DNA of 64,000 bases from an uncultured Bacteroidales bacterium (GTDB lineage: Bacteria > Bacteroidota > Bacteroidia > Bacteroidales > Paludibacteraceae). The notes beneath the pieces were generated by a model that worked only from the letters and a program-made list of their open reading frames with translations, searched no databases and was not told where the DNA came from. The position numbers and the translations under genes were made by a program. Location: assembly GCA_946616535.1 (NCBI GenBank), contig CAMOJA010000001.1, positions 124,001 through 188,000 on the forward strand, read 5' to 3'. Below are positions 32,673 to 42,587 of the stretch, one piece after another (position 1 is the stretch's first letter; each line of letters starts with the position of its first letter).

Positions 32673-34768
32673 TTAACAAATCCCTTCCGTATCAATAGAT
32701 ATTTCGGATCTGCCTCTTTGCCGCGGAACTCCAGATACAACTCCTGTGCATCGCGTGTCCCGCCTTGCTCTAACAAGTGACGGAAACGTTTAGCGGTCTC
32801 GGCCTCAAACAGGTCGCCCGTCTCCTTGAAAGCTGCAAAAGCATCGGCATCCAATACGGCCGACCAAGTATAGCTGTAATAACCTGCCTCATATCCGGTC
32901 GTGAAGATATGATTATAGAACGTCGGACGATAGCGAACGATGATCTCATCGATCATACCCATCTTCTTGAGACTCTCTGCCTCGAATGCATTGACATCCA
33001 AGCCCTCTGCACTCGTCAACTCATGGAAGTCCATATCCAGAATAGACGCACTCAGTAACTCAGTCGTTACAAAACCCTGGTTGAATGCACTCGCTTTGTT
33101 GATTTTCTCGATCAATTCGTCAGGAATGACCTCTCCGGTCTCGAAATGGAAGGCATAGGTCTTCAGCACTTCCGGCTCATACGCATAGTTCTCCATGAAC
33201 TGACTCGGCAACTCTACGAAATCGCGCGGCGTATTCGTGCCGCTCAGGCTCTTATAATGCGCCTTGCTCAGCAAACCGTGCAATGCGTGACCGAACTCAT
33301 GGAACAGGGTCTCTACATCGTCCATCGAGAGCAACGACGGATTACCTGCCGTCGGTTTGTTGAAGTTACCTACATTGATAATTACCGGACGATGATCAAC
33401 GCCCTCTGCATCGATGTATTGCGGCAGGATATTGTTCATCCATGCGCCCGGACGTTTACCCGCACGCGGGAAATAGTCCGTGTACAGAATACCTACTAAC
33501 GAACCATCAGCATCCGTTACCTTGAATACCTCTACCTCCGGATTATAAACCGGCATGTCCTCTAATTTCTCAAATTGCAGACCATACAGTTTGGTTGCTA
33601 CGCCGAACGCACCTTTGCGCACATTGTTCAACTCGAAGTACGGCTTCAACTCCTCTTCGTCCAAGGCATATTTGGCTTTACGCAGCTTCTCGGCATAGAA
33701 CCACCAATCCCAAGGTTGCAGTTTCTCGCCCGGCAGATCTTGCTCCAACAGGGCTTGTAACTCTGCCGCCTCACGTTTCGCAGCCTCCAACGAAGGAGCC
33801 CAAACGGATGCTAAGAATGCATCTACCGTCTGATGGTTCTTAGCCATGCAGTCTGCGAGGATATAGTCGGCAGGGTTATCATATCCGAACAACTTCGCAC
33901 GCTCAATGCGCAATTCCATCTCGCGAATGATAACGGATTTGTTGTCGTTCTCATTGTCGTGGTTGCCGCGCGTCGTATAGTCCATCAGCAGTTGTTTGCG
34001 TAACTCGCGGTTCTCGCAGTATTGCAGAACCGGGGTGAAACTCGTGCGCTTCGGAGTAAATAACCACTCTCCCGGATGACCTGCTGCCTCTGCTTCTTCT
34101 GCCGCAGCGGCTTTCGCGCTCTCCGGAAGACCCGCTAACAACGCTTCGTCCGTAATAAAGCGTTTTACATCGTCGCTATTGGTCTCTGCTACGACGTTGT
34201 TGCCGAACTTAAGCGAAAGCAAACTTAACTCCTGGTTAATCTCTTTCAGACGCTCTTTCTTGTCCTCCGGCAGATTAGCTCCGTTGTCCGCAAAAGCCTT
34301 GTAGGTCTGCGTTACCAGTCTCATCTGCTCGGCGTTCAAACCCAACTGCTCACGCTCGTCATAAACAGCCTTCACGCGTTGGAACAGCGCATCGTTCAGA
34401 ATAATGCCGTCGCTCAGGTCACTTAACATGGGACTTACCTGCTCGGCAATGGCGTTCATCTCATCGTTACCGTCTGCCTCCAATACATTGAAGAAAACAC
34501 CCGTCACGCGATCTAACAGCAGACCGGAACGGTCTAACGCTACGATCGTGTTCTCAAATGTAGGCGCGTCTTCGTTATTCACTATCGCATCAATCTCCGC
34601 TTTATTTTGGCGAATAGCCTCCTCAAATGCCGGTAAATAATGCTCGATCTTTACTTTGTCAAACGCCGGCACACCAAACGGTGTGTTCGGCTGCTCCAAC
34701 AACGGATTCGTCTGTTTGCAAGCTAATAGACTCATAGCCATCACTCCTAAAATTAACGCTTTCTTCAT
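32666..34768 (-). CDS. M3-family oligopeptidase (Dcp-like), predicted lipoprotein
   Basis: A 700-residue zinc metallopeptidase. The zinc motif HEFGHALHG is clear, with the downstream family segment GYEAGYYSYTWS. A lipoprotein signal (MKKALILGVMAMSLLACKQ, Cys17) places it in the periplasm. Family M3A members (peptidyl-dipeptidase Dcp) remove dipeptides from C-termini or degrade short peptides. I choose ATG 34768; the longer frame to 34789 would add seven residues encoded by a 7-base array before the signal. It lies between the AsmA-like and the membrane-protein genes. Confidence 0.9.
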   Translation of the reverse strand: MKKALILGVMAMSLLACKQTNPLLEQPNTPFGVPAFDKVKIEHYLPAFEEAIRQNKAEIDAIVNNEDAPTFENTIVALDRSGLLLDRVTGVFFNVLEADGNDEMNAIAEQVSPMLSDLSDGIILNDALFQRVKAVYDEREQLGLNAEQMRLVTQTYKAFADNGANLPEDKKERLKEINQELSLLSLKFGNNVVAETNSDDVKRFITDEALLAGLPESAKAAAAEEAEAAGHPGEWLFTPKRTSFTPVLQYCENRELRKQLLMDYTTRGNHDNENDNKSVIIREMELRIERAKLFGYDNPADYILADCMAKNHQTVDAFLASVWAPSLEAAKREAAELQALLEQDLPGEKLQPWDWWFYAEKLRKAKYALDEEELKPYFELNNVRKGAFGVATKLYGLQFEKLEDMPVYNPEVEVFKVTDADGSLVGILYTDYFPRAGKRPGAWMNNILPQYIDAEGVDHRPVIINVGNFNKPTAGNPSLLSMDDVETLFHEFGHALHGLLSKAHYKSLSGTNTPRDFVELPSQFMENYAYEPEVLKTYAFHFETGEVIPDELIEKINKASAFNQGFVTTELLSASILDMDFHELTSAEGLDVNAFEAESLKKMGMIDEIIVRYRPTFYNHIFTTGYEAGYYSYTWSAVLDADAFAAFKETGDLFEAETAKRFRHLLEQGGTRDAQELYLEFRGKEADPKYLLIRKGFVKE

Positions 34769-34776
34769 AACTAAAT

Positions 34777-34804
34777 ATTCATTATTCATTATTCATTATT
34801 CATT
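34777..34804. repeat. 7-base array between the AsmA-like and M3 genes
   Basis: Four exact attcatt units. They cover the AsmA stop codon and the leader of the peptidase gene. Confidence 0.95.
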
Positions 34805-37796
34805 TGATTCGAACGTTTTTCTCCATCGATTGTTTGATGCGTTCTCTCAGTTCTCGGGACTGGTTGTCTACCTTCTGATACCAATGCGGCTTGAAGTCCT
34901 GCGCGAACTTGCATTTCGCTAACTTAATATTCAGATTATCGATATCTCCGCTTACATTCACACCCAGATAAATAGGACTCAACACGTTGATATCGTAGTC
35001 GAAGGTCATATTCGTGTTATGCCTGCCGCCTAAAGCTACCATATAATTATCCATCTGAACGCAGAGCGGATAGACATCTATCTGATTCTTATAGATCGTT
35101 AACTCCGCATTGATCGAGTCAATCTTGTTTTCGGTCTTCTTCTTGAATAGCAGTAACTTACTGATCTTATCAAACGTCTCTCCGTCCAAAACCACCAGGT
35201 CTTTACCGGTCAACGAAGCCGCACCGCGTAAAGTACTCATCTTCGGTTGATATTGGCTGTTCAGATACGTCTCTGCCGCTAAGTGGAACTCTGCCGCTCC
35301 TTTGAAACTGCTTAACATCGGTACCATCTCTTCCAAATTGGGTATCATGGTTAGCAATTCATCGATATCGACGTCTATCATATGATAGTCCATTCCCAAA
35401 TACAGGTGGTTGCGGCGCGGCGAACGATACATGGCGGTTAACTGCAGTTTGGCTGCCCGGCATACAAAACCAACCTCATCCAGTATCAGATTACCTTCTT
35501 GCATGAAGATACCACCCTTCAGGTCCTTTGCTACTTGATTAAATATCACCACTTCCTTCAGGTTCGTATTCAGCGCCAAATCCACATCCAACGGTACCAT
35601 AAACGGTTCTATTTCTTTCGTTGAATCCGGCGTATTTTGTTCCGGAGTGCTCGTCAGCTCCTCTTGACTCTCGGCTTTTGACTCTTGACTCTCGGCTCCC
35701 GACTCTTGGCTTGTCTCTTCATCGGCACTGAACCATGCCATGAGTTGGTTCGCATCGCAGTGGTCGGAGACAATGTCTAACTCTCCTTCCAAAATCTTCT
35801 TGTGCCTGAACCATTTGCCGATATGACGTACATTACCCTTGATATTCAAATCCGAATTACCTAACTCAATGCGCGAATTGGCGATAGTCATCTCTTTATT
35901 CGAATACGCGAACTCGATAGACGGGATATAAACCGGCTCCGGCAAACGTTCCGGCATACGAACCTCTCCGTTCTTCAGATGAATCGTCAGTCTCGGATTC
36001 CATTGCAGCAGAAGATTCTCTTCTTTGCTGTTGTAGCGGGCTGCGGCTTCGATACGCAATGCCTCCGTCTTGGCCATCAACTCCTCACCCATCTCGGCTT
36101 GCAGCGCATCGGTTTGGATCTTTGCACTCATTTTCTTGCCGCCAACGATATAGGCTTCCAGCTCCGCATTCGTCAAATCCGCATGGATATCTTCGAATCT
36201 ACCGTCCAAAGAAGCCGTATGAATAGAGGCAAAATAGTCTTGCTCATTATTCAGCACATTCGCCGCTTCAATACGAATCATCGAGGCACCTAAAGCAGCA
36301 TTTATCGTCGTATCCATCGAGAAATCAACCTGCTTCGTGTCTAAATCCACGCATGCCCAGTTCACCGATTTTCTGCTCGGATTCTTATTCGGAATAAAGA
36401 TCTTTGCTTTGGTATGCGGCAGGGTAGCATACATGCTATCCATTGCGTATGCAATATCCGTCAGTGTCAAATCTGCATCAATCGTTCCTTTCTCTAATCG
36501 CATCTCGCTCAAATCGGACAGCCGTATCTTGGCATTCGCTTTACCCTTTGTTCGTCCCTTCAAGTCCATCTCTTTCGGCATAAAATAAGCGAAATCGGGT
36601 AGGTTGGCATCGATATCTAAATGCAGATCTAGCAACATGTCTTCCAGCAAGTCCTCTACCTTGCCTTTCGCAGCAATACGACTCTCTTTCGTCTTCGCCG
36701 ATAGTTTGTTGATCGTTACCGTCGAAGGCTGTTGTTTGTTCAAATCCAAACGGGCATCGGCATCCAATTGCAAGTCGCGCAGCGTGTAGGGCAGCGGTTT
36801 GTATGCTCCTTTGCCCTCTTTGACATCCAAATGCGCCGTTAAAACCGGCATAATAGAGTCCGCATAGAACCCTTTGGCACTCGCTTTCAGCTCGATAATA
36901 CCATCTACGTTGAGATCCTTCATAGCCTCGGTGAAACGCTTCGGAACCAATGCCAAGAGGGGCCGGATTTGCCATTGACCGGTCTCTACGCTCGCATCTA
37001 CAGCAATGCTGTCGCCCAGCGTGACCTCTCCTTCCAGACGGAGGCTGAAATCATTGACAGCCAGCCGTGCGCCATCGAAAGCAAAATGCATCGAGTCGAG
37101 GTTCATCGCCATCGGTGCGATCAACTTTACCTGCAGGTGGTCTGCATATGTATCTCCTTGCATGCTGGCGCATACATCGCGTGCGTCCAGCGTAATTAGC
37201 ATATCGTCCCAGCTCTCCGCCTTAGCCGATAACTCGGTTTCGCCCAAGGAAGCGCAAATAGTGTCCTTTTCATCGAGGAAAGTGATGTAGTCGGCCTTGA
37301 TACGCAGACCGTCTATCCTCAGCGCATCGAAAGGCAGCGAGAACGCCGAACTGTCTTCCTCCGTTGTGTCCGGCGAAGTAATGAAGACATCCGTCAGATT
37401 CGTCGAACCATCCGGGGCAATATAGAAATTGACACGGGCGTCATCCAGAATGGCCTCGTGGATATGAAGGTTGTTACGATTGAGAAACTCCATCGCATCC
37501 ACCGTTGCCGTCAGGTATTTTGCTTCCACTACCGTGTCGTTCTGCGCTCCTTCAACAGGGTGGATGATCAGAAGTCCGTTTGCGCGAAGACCCAAACGAG
37601 GAAAAGTGGAGAAGAAGGTCAGATCCACTTCGCCTATCTCATACTCCGCAGCGATGAATTTATCCGCTACATTACGGGCGATAGGAGTTAAACGTTCGGG
37701 GGTGAAAACGAGATAACAGGCTATCAAAACAACAATCACGATAGCCAGCACAAGGCAGCCAAGCGTCCATGCCGCTATTTTCAGTGCCTTTTTCAT
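34800..37796 (-). CDS. AsmA-like envelope protein
   Basis: A 998-residue protein anchored by one N-terminal membrane helix (about 7-32), then a long periplasmic beta-rich part. The N-terminal AsmA signature (FTPERLTPIARNVADKFI, VDLTFFSTFPRLGLRANGL) is recognisable, as is the C-terminal AsmA-like segment (NLEEMVPMLSSFKGAAEFH ... YDINVLSPIYLGVNVSGDIDNL in part). AsmA-like proteins are thought to bridge the envelope and move phospholipids. A 7-base array encodes the Ser/Gln/Glu-rich stretch at about 694-710. It overlaps the preceding lipoprotein gene by 4 bases. Confidence 0.85.
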   Translation of the reverse strand: MKKALKIAAWTLGCLVLAIVIVVLIACYLVFTPERLTPIARNVADKFIAAEYEIGEVDLTFFSTFPRLGLRANGLLIIHPVEGAQNDTVVEAKYLTATVDAMEFLNRNNLHIHEAILDDARVNFYIAPDGSTNLTDVFITSPDTTEEDSSAFSLPFDALRIDGLRIKADYITFLDEKDTICASLGETELSAKAESWDDMLITLDARDVCASMQGDTYADHLQVKLIAPMAMNLDSMHFAFDGARLAVNDFSLRLEGEVTLGDSIAVDASVETGQWQIRPLLALVPKRFTEAMKDLNVDGIIELKASAKGFYADSIMPVLTAHLDVKEGKGAYKPLPYTLRDLQLDADARLDLNKQQPSTVTINKLSAKTKESRIAAKGKVEDLLEDMLLDLHLDIDANLPDFAYFMPKEMDLKGRTKGKANAKIRLSDLSEMRLEKGTIDADLTLTDIAYAMDSMYATLPHTKAKIFIPNKNPSRKSVNWACVDLDTKQVDFSMDTTINAALGASMIRIEAANVLNNEQDYFASIHTASLDGRFEDIHADLTNAELEAYIVGGKKMSAKIQTDALQAEMGEELMAKTEALRIEAAARYNSKEENLLLQWNPRLTIHLKNGEVRMPERLPEPVYIPSIEFAYSNKEMTIANSRIELGNSDLNIKGNVRHIGKWFRHKKILEGELDIVSDHCDANQLMAWFSADEETSQESGAESQESKAESQEELTSTPEQNTPDSTKEIEPFMVPLDVDLALNTNLKEVVIFNQVAKDLKGGIFMQEGNLILDEVGFVCRAAKLQLTAMYRSPRRNHLYLGMDYHMIDVDIDELLTMIPNLEEMVPMLSSFKGAAEFHLAAETYLNSQYQPKMSTLRGAASLTGKDLVVLDGETFDKISKLLLFKKKTENKIDSINAELTIYKNQIDVYPLCVQMDNYMVALGGRHNTNMTFDYDINVLSPIYLGVNVSGDIDNLNIKLAKCKFAQDFKPHWYQKVDNQSRELRERIKQSMEKNVRIK
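35666..35714. repeat. 7-base array inside the AsmA-like gene
   Basis: Seven heptamers: gactctc, ggctttt, gactctt, gactctc, ggctccc, gactctt, ggcttgt. Coding-strand product is a repeated Glu-Ser-Gln pattern. Confidence 0.95.
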
Positions 37797-38257
37797 TTAC
37801 TTTCTACGATTTTTGAAAAATAATACTTGTTTGACTTGAAGTCTTTCTCGTAATATTCCAGTTTCGTGTCCGTCAAAACCGATACGACGTACACTTTCGG
37901 TATTTCACCTCCGCCGTTATCCATGAAATGGATCTCCGTCAGATTACCGTTGGTCTCAAATTTGTATTGAAACCATCCGTTGCCGCGAATACCTGACTGG
38001 GTCCAGGTGTCCAAGAGATCCTGCTCCGTTACATCCTCTCCTTCATCCCATTCGCGACCGTAGAAATACGGATACTCCTCCGCGCGGTCCGCGGTGAAAC
38101 GCACGTAATGTTGCGTGTTGTTCTCTTCCCAAAGACCCTGCAGGTCGCTGATTTGGAAATTCGGGTCATTCGATTTGCCTTCTCCGCCAAATAGCGAACA
38201 GCTGCTAAAAGCAATACTTACAAAGACGACAAGCGTCCAATAAAACAACTTTTTCAT
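37793..38257 (-). CDS. small lipoprotein (lipocalin-like)
   Basis: A 154-residue predicted lipoprotein (MKKLFYWTLVVFVSIAFSSC, Cys20). The rest (ISDLQGLWEENNTQHYVRFTADRAEEYP in part, WFQYKFETNGNLTEIHFMDNGG) has the GxW start and beta pattern of small lipocalin-like domains of Bacteroidota. Ligand unknown. ATG 38257, 5 bases after the ileS stop, is used; the longer frame would overlap ileS by over 120 bases. It overlaps the AsmA-like gene by 4 bases (ATGA). Confidence 0.75.
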   Translation of the reverse strand: MKKLFYWTLVVFVSIAFSSCSLFGGEGKSNDPNFQISDLQGLWEENNTQHYVRFTADRAEEYPYFYGREWDEGEDVTEQDLLDTWTQSGIRGNGWFQYKFETNGNLTEIHFMDNGGGEIPKVYVVSVLTDTKLEYYEKDFKSNKYYFSKIVESK

Positions 38258-38262
38258 TGTGT

Positions 38263-41200
38263 TTATGCTTTTTGAATAGAAATACCTACGTTGTATCCGT
38301 CCATCTCCAAGTGCTGGTCCCCTTCTGCTTGCGCTTGCAATTGGATAGAAGTAGCCAACACCTGACTGGCAATATAATCCGAGCAATGCAGTACCGCATT
38401 ATGAATCTCTTCGCGGTCTTCCAATACAATTGAGATACGGTCGGTAATCTCCAAACCGCTCGATTTACGCAGGTTCTGGATGCGGTTAATCAACTCACGA
38501 GCCAGACCTTCTTCAATAAGTTCATCCGTCAACTCGATATCCAGCGCGATGGTCAGAATTCCATTGTTGCTTACCAACCAACCCGGCATATCTTCCGTGA
38601 TGATCTCTACATCTTCCGGAATTAATTGATAGTCCACCGTGGTCAATGGATAGCAACCCTCGGCTTCCATCTTCGCAATTTGGTCTTGGGTCATCGATGC
38701 AAGCTCGGCGGCCACAGCCTTCATATTAGCACCTACTTTCTTACCCAGCACTTTGAACTGCGGTTTGATTTTCTTGACCAACTTAATCTCGCTCTGCTCG
38801 GCCGGAACAATAATCAGTTCCTTCACGTTCACCTCGCTCTTGATCAACTCCGCTACATGCAGCAGGGCCTCTGTAGTCTCTGCATCCGGCGTCGGAATAA
38901 CAGCCTTCTGCAGCGGTTGACGAACATTCTTCTCCGCGCGTTTGCGCAGACTGAGAATCATACTCGTCGCCTGTTGAGCCAGGTACATCTGACGCTCCAG
39001 ACGCGTGTCAATAAGCGCCTCATTGGCCTTCGGCCATTCACTTAAATGCACGGTTTCACCGACTAAATCGCGATATAAACGATCCGCATAGAAGGGCGCG
39101 TTCGGCGCCATGAGTTGTGCTACGGTCTTCAGACACGTATAGAGCGTCTCATAAGCGGCCTGTTTGTCCGCATTCATCTCTCCGCCCCAGAAACGTTTGC
39201 GGTTCAGACGTACGTACCAGTTACTTAAGTCGTCCTGTACGAAATCGCTAATCGCACGACCGGCTTTCGTCGGTTCATAAGCCTCATATGCCTCGGTCAC
39301 CTCCTTGATTAAGGAGTTGAGTTTACTCAAAATCCAACGGTCTATCTCCGAGTACGCCGCATGGCTGGCTTGCTCCGGTTCTGAACCGGCCCAGCCGTCC
39401 ACATTAGCGTAGAGAGCGAAGAAACCATAGGTGTTATAGAGCGTGCCAAAGAACTTACGGCGGACCTCATCCACGCCTTCCGGATCGAACTTCAGGTTCT
39501 CCCATGGACTCGAATTGGTCAGCATGTACCATCGTACTGCATCCGCTCCATAAGTGTCCAGCGCACCGAACGGATCCACGGCATTGCCCAGACGTTTACT
39601 CATCTTATTGCCGTTCTTATCCAGTACCAGACCATTCGAGATCACATTCTTATACGCTACCGTACCTTCGATCATCGTGTGAATAGCATGCAGCGTAAAG
39701 AACCATCCGCGAGTCTGGTCCACACCCTCCGAGATGAAGTCTGCAGTGCGCGGAGCATCCGCGTTCTCAAACGGATAGTGGTTCTGTGCGTAAGGCATAG
39801 CGCCCGAATCAAACCATACATCAATCAGGTCTAACTCGCGCTTCATCGGCTTACCGCTCGGCGATACCAAAATGATGCTGTCTACGTACGGACGGTGGAG
39901 ATCGATGACCGAAGGATCGTAGTTCTCCTTGCTGTAGTCGCCCACTTTGTGGTTCGGCCAGGGGTTCGCTTTCATGAAGCCTGCCTTCACGGATTTCTCG
40001 ATTTCATCGAATAATTCTGCGATGGAACCGATACAAATTTCCTCTGTTCCATCTTCGGTGCGCCAGATCGGCAACGGTGTTCCCCAGTAACGCGAACGGG
40101 AAAGATTCCAATCGTTGAGGTTATTGAGCCACTGGCCGAAACGACCTGTTCCGGTGGATTCCGGTTGCCAGTTGATGGTCTTATTGAGGGCGATCATCTC
40201 CTCGCGGGCTTTGGTAGATTTGATGAACCAAGAGTCAAGCGGGTAGTAGAGGACAGGCTTATCGGTACGCCAGCAATGGGGGTACGAGTGAACATGTTTC
40301 TCTGTGCGCAAGAGACGTCCGTCGGCTTTCATCTCAAGACAGAGGTGGAGATCGAGTGTTTCCGCCTTAGCAGCTGCGGTTTCATCGTATTTTCCGTCGA
40401 TGGTGAACTGCGGGTCATAAGCGTTCTTCACCCAGCGGCCGGCATAGCGGCGGTAGAGTTCATCGTTGACATTCGCTTTGTACCACTCTTCGTCGAGATC
40501 TTCCACACGCCAATATTTACCGGTGAAATCGACCATAGGCCGCGGTCCGTTGTTCTTGGTCTGCATATAGAGTCCCGGCACGCCGGCTGCGTCTGCCACT
40601 TTCTTGTCATCGGCACCGAAGGTCGGCGCGATATGTACGATACCTGTACCGTCTTCCGTCGTGACATAGTCGCCCGGGATCACACGGAATGCTCCTTCGC
40701 CCGGATTAACCCACGGGAACAACGGATCATACTCCAGTCCTACAAGATCCGCACCCTTATAACGGGCAACGATCTTCGGCTCTACGGGTTTGCCTTCTTC
40801 ATCCACGCCGCACAGATCTTTCTGATAAGCACTTAGACGAGCCTCCGCAAGGAGGATGTGGTCGCCGGTAGGTGTTTCTACCTCTACGTAGTCGATCTTC
40901 GGACCTACGCAGAGTGCCGTATTACTTGGCAAAGTCCATGGCGTGGTCGTCCAGGCAATGATATAACGACCGTCTTTCAAGTGGAACTTGGCCGTACATG
41001 TCAGGTCTTTTACATCGCGATAACAACCCGGTTGATTCAACTCATGGCTACTCAATCCCGTTCCTGCGGCTGGTGAATACGGCTGAATCGTATACCCCTT
41101 ATACAAATAGCCCTTCTTATACAGCTCCTTCAGCAGGTACCATAGCGTCTCGATATATTTGTTGTCGTACGTGATATACGGATCGTCCAGATCAACCCAA

Positions 41201-41622
41201 TAACCCATCTGCTTGGTTAACTCCGTCCATTCCTTGGTGTATTTCATCACCTCGCGACGGCAAGCCGCATTATACTCATCTACACTGATCTTCTTGCCGA
41301 TATCTTCCTTTGTGATACCCAACATCTTCTCTACGCCTAACTCAACCGGCAGACCATGCGTGTCCCAGCCCGCCTTGCGACGAACCTGATAACCCTGCAT
41401 CGTCTTGAATCGACAGAACGTATCCTTGATCGTACGAGCCATCACATGGTGAATACCTGGCTTTCCGTTCGCCGAAGGAGGACCCTCGAAGAATAAAAAC
41501 GGAGTATGACCCTCGCGTGTGGAAATACTCTTCTCAAACAACCCTTCTTTCTCCCACTGCGCTAACACCTCCCGGCTCAACGCAGCCAAATCTAATCGCT
41601 TGTATTCGTTAAAATGTTTCAT
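38263..41622 (-). CDS. ileS: isoleucyl-tRNA synthetase
   Basis: A 1119-residue class I synthetase that charges tRNA-Ile. The HIGH-type motif appears as GIHH (SANGKPGIHHV), the second ATP motif as KMSKR in DKNGNKMSKRLGN, and the editing (CP1) domain with its TTPWTLPSNTAL segment lies between them. The long C-terminal part and length match the eukaryote-like IleRS type common in Bacteroidota. It has its own promoter, divergent from the CPBP gene, and leads a five-gene transcript down to 32100. Confidence 0.97.
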   Translation of the reverse strand: MKHFNEYKRLDLAALSREVLAQWEKEGLFEKSISTREGHTPFLFFEGPPSANGKPGIHHVMARTIKDTFCRFKTMQGYQVRRKAGWDTHGLPVELGVEKMLGITKEDIGKKISVDEYNAACRREVMKYTKEWTELTKQMGYWVDLDDPYITYDNKYIETLWYLLKELYKKGYLYKGYTIQPYSPAAGTGLSSHELNQPGCYRDVKDLTCTAKFHLKDGRYIIAWTTTPWTLPSNTALCVGPKIDYVEVETPTGDHILLAEARLSAYQKDLCGVDEEGKPVEPKIVARYKGADLVGLEYDPLFPWVNPGEGAFRVIPGDYVTTEDGTGIVHIAPTFGADDKKVADAAGVPGLYMQTKNNGPRPMVDFTGKYWRVEDLDEEWYKANVNDELYRRYAGRWVKNAYDPQFTIDGKYDETAAAKAETLDLHLCLEMKADGRLLRTEKHVHSYPHCWRTDKPVLYYPLDSWFIKSTKAREEMIALNKTINWQPESTGTGRFGQWLNNLNDWNLSRSRYWGTPLPIWRTEDGTEEICIGSIAELFDEIEKSVKAGFMKANPWPNHKVGDYSKENYDPSVIDLHRPYVDSIILVSPSGKPMKRELDLIDVWFDSGAMPYAQNHYPFENADAPRTADFISEGVDQTRGWFFTLHAIHTMIEGTVAYKNVISNGLVLDKNGNKMSKRLGNAVDPFGALDTYGADAVRWYMLTNSSPWENLKFDPEGVDEVRRKFFGTLYNTYGFFALYANVDGWAGSEPEQASHAAYSEIDRWILSKLNSLIKEVTEAYEAYEPTKAGRAISDFVQDDLSNWYVRLNRKRFWGGEMNADKQAAYETLYTCLKTVAQLMAPNAPFYADRLYRDLVGETVHLSEWPKANEALIDTRLERQMYLAQQATSMILSLRKRAEKNVRQPLQKAVIPTPDAETTEALLHVAELIKSEVNVKELIIVPAEQSEIKLVKKIKPQFKVLGKKVGANMKAVAAELASMTQDQIAKMEAEGCYPLTTVDYQLIPEDVEIITEDMPGWLVSNNGILTIALDIELTDELIEEGLARELINRIQNLRKSSGLEITDRISIVLEDREEIHNAVLHCSDYIASQVLATSIQLQAQAEGDQHLEMDGYNVGISIQKA

Positions 41623-41683
41623 ATAGTGTGAAAAATAAATCCTTTTAAGCTTCCGAATAACTTAGCTAAAGCTAAAAACGGCG

Positions 41684-41715
41684 CAAAATTACAAAAAAAT
41701 TTTGATATGTGCAAA
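41684..41715 (-). promoter_or_regulatory. ileS promoter
   Basis: Minus-strand TTTG (41715-41712), 20-base spacer, TAATTTTG (41691-41684). Confidence 0.85.
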
Positions 41716-41731
41716 TTTTTTCGTACCTTTG
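41701..41731 (+). promoter_or_regulatory. promoter of the CPBP gene
   Basis: TTTG (41701-41704), 19-base spacer, TACCTTTG (41724-41731). The -33 boxes of the two divergent promoters frame 41701-41715 as in the efp/marC pair. Confidence 0.8.
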
Positions 41732-41735
41732 CCGC

Positions 41736-42587
41736 ATGAAAAATGAAATGAAAGAAAAATTCATCCGAATTGCGACGTGGCTGGGTATCATGCTGGCCTT
41801 AACAATCGTAGCATTATTGCTATGGAAAATCCTTTTCCATGCCGACCAATCTACCGCCTCTTTGAAGTGGTTGCAGTTCCTGCAAACGGCGGGTACATTC
41901 CTCCTCCCGCCTGTCCTTTGTGCCCTGATCTGGGATCCGAATAGACGTCCGTTTGCTTGGCTCAAAATGGACCGAACAGTGCCTTTGTGGTATTATCTGG
42001 CGGGTATCCTTATCATGATCGCGGCCTTGCCGGCTATCAACCTCCTCGCCGACCTCAACGGACGTGTTCAACTGCCGGAAAGTCTCGATTCCATCGAGCA
42101 ATTTTTGAAGCAACAAGAGGATGCCGCTGCGGCTTTAACGGAGCGTTTTCTCCAGGCCGATAACTTCGGCGTATTGCTCATCAATATCGCCCTTATGGCG
42201 CTTCTGCCGGCAATGGCGGAAGAACTCTCCTTCCGCGGTACCTTGCAGCAGATCCTGGGCAATAAACACATCGCTATATGGGTGACAGCCATCATCTTTT
42301 CGGCGATCCATATGCAGTTCTATGGTTTTATCCCTCGTATGCTCATTGGCGCTTTGTTGGGTTATATGTTTGTCTGGACCGGTAGTCTTTGGATTCCTAT
42401 CCTCATGCATTTTACCAATAATGGTTTGGCGGTTCTGGCCTTTTACCTCTTTGACGAACGTGCGGTAGATAACAAAAATATCGCCGACTCCATAGGAGCA
42501 GGCGATACTTGGTGGTTAGGCCTTATCAGCCTCGTTATTACATGTCTTGGTCTACTAATATTCTACCGCAGAACTCACAAACAATAA
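41736..42587 (+). CDS. CPBP-family intramembrane metalloprotease
   Basis: A 283-residue membrane protein with about eight hydrophobic segments and the three CPBP (CAAX-protease and bacteriocin-processing) motifs: EELSFRG, FSAIHMQF and HFTNN. Bacterial members cleave or bind membrane proteins and peptides; the target is unknown. The first ATG (41736) lies only 4 bases after the -7 box, so the mRNA may be leaderless or start at ATG 41748. Its last 50 bases overlap the convergent zinc-ribbon gene. Confidence 0.87.
   Translation: MKNEMKEKFIRIATWLGIMLALTIVALLLWKILFHADQSTASLKWLQFLQTAGTFLLPPVLCALIWDPNRRPFAWLKMDRTVPLWYYLAGILIMIAALPAINLLADLNGRVQLPESLDSIEQFLKQQEDAAAALTERFLQADNFGVLLINIALMALLPAMAEELSFRGTLQQILGNKHIAIWVTAIIFSAIHMQFYGFIPRMLIGALLGYMFVWTGSLWIPILMHFTNNGLAVLAFYLFDERAVDNKNIADSIGAGDTWWLGLISLVITCLGLLIFYRRTHKQ

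Noticed and set aside
40165..40836. A 223-codon plus-strand frame opposite ileS
   Set aside because: Antisense of the synthetase gene with no start signals or recognisable domain.
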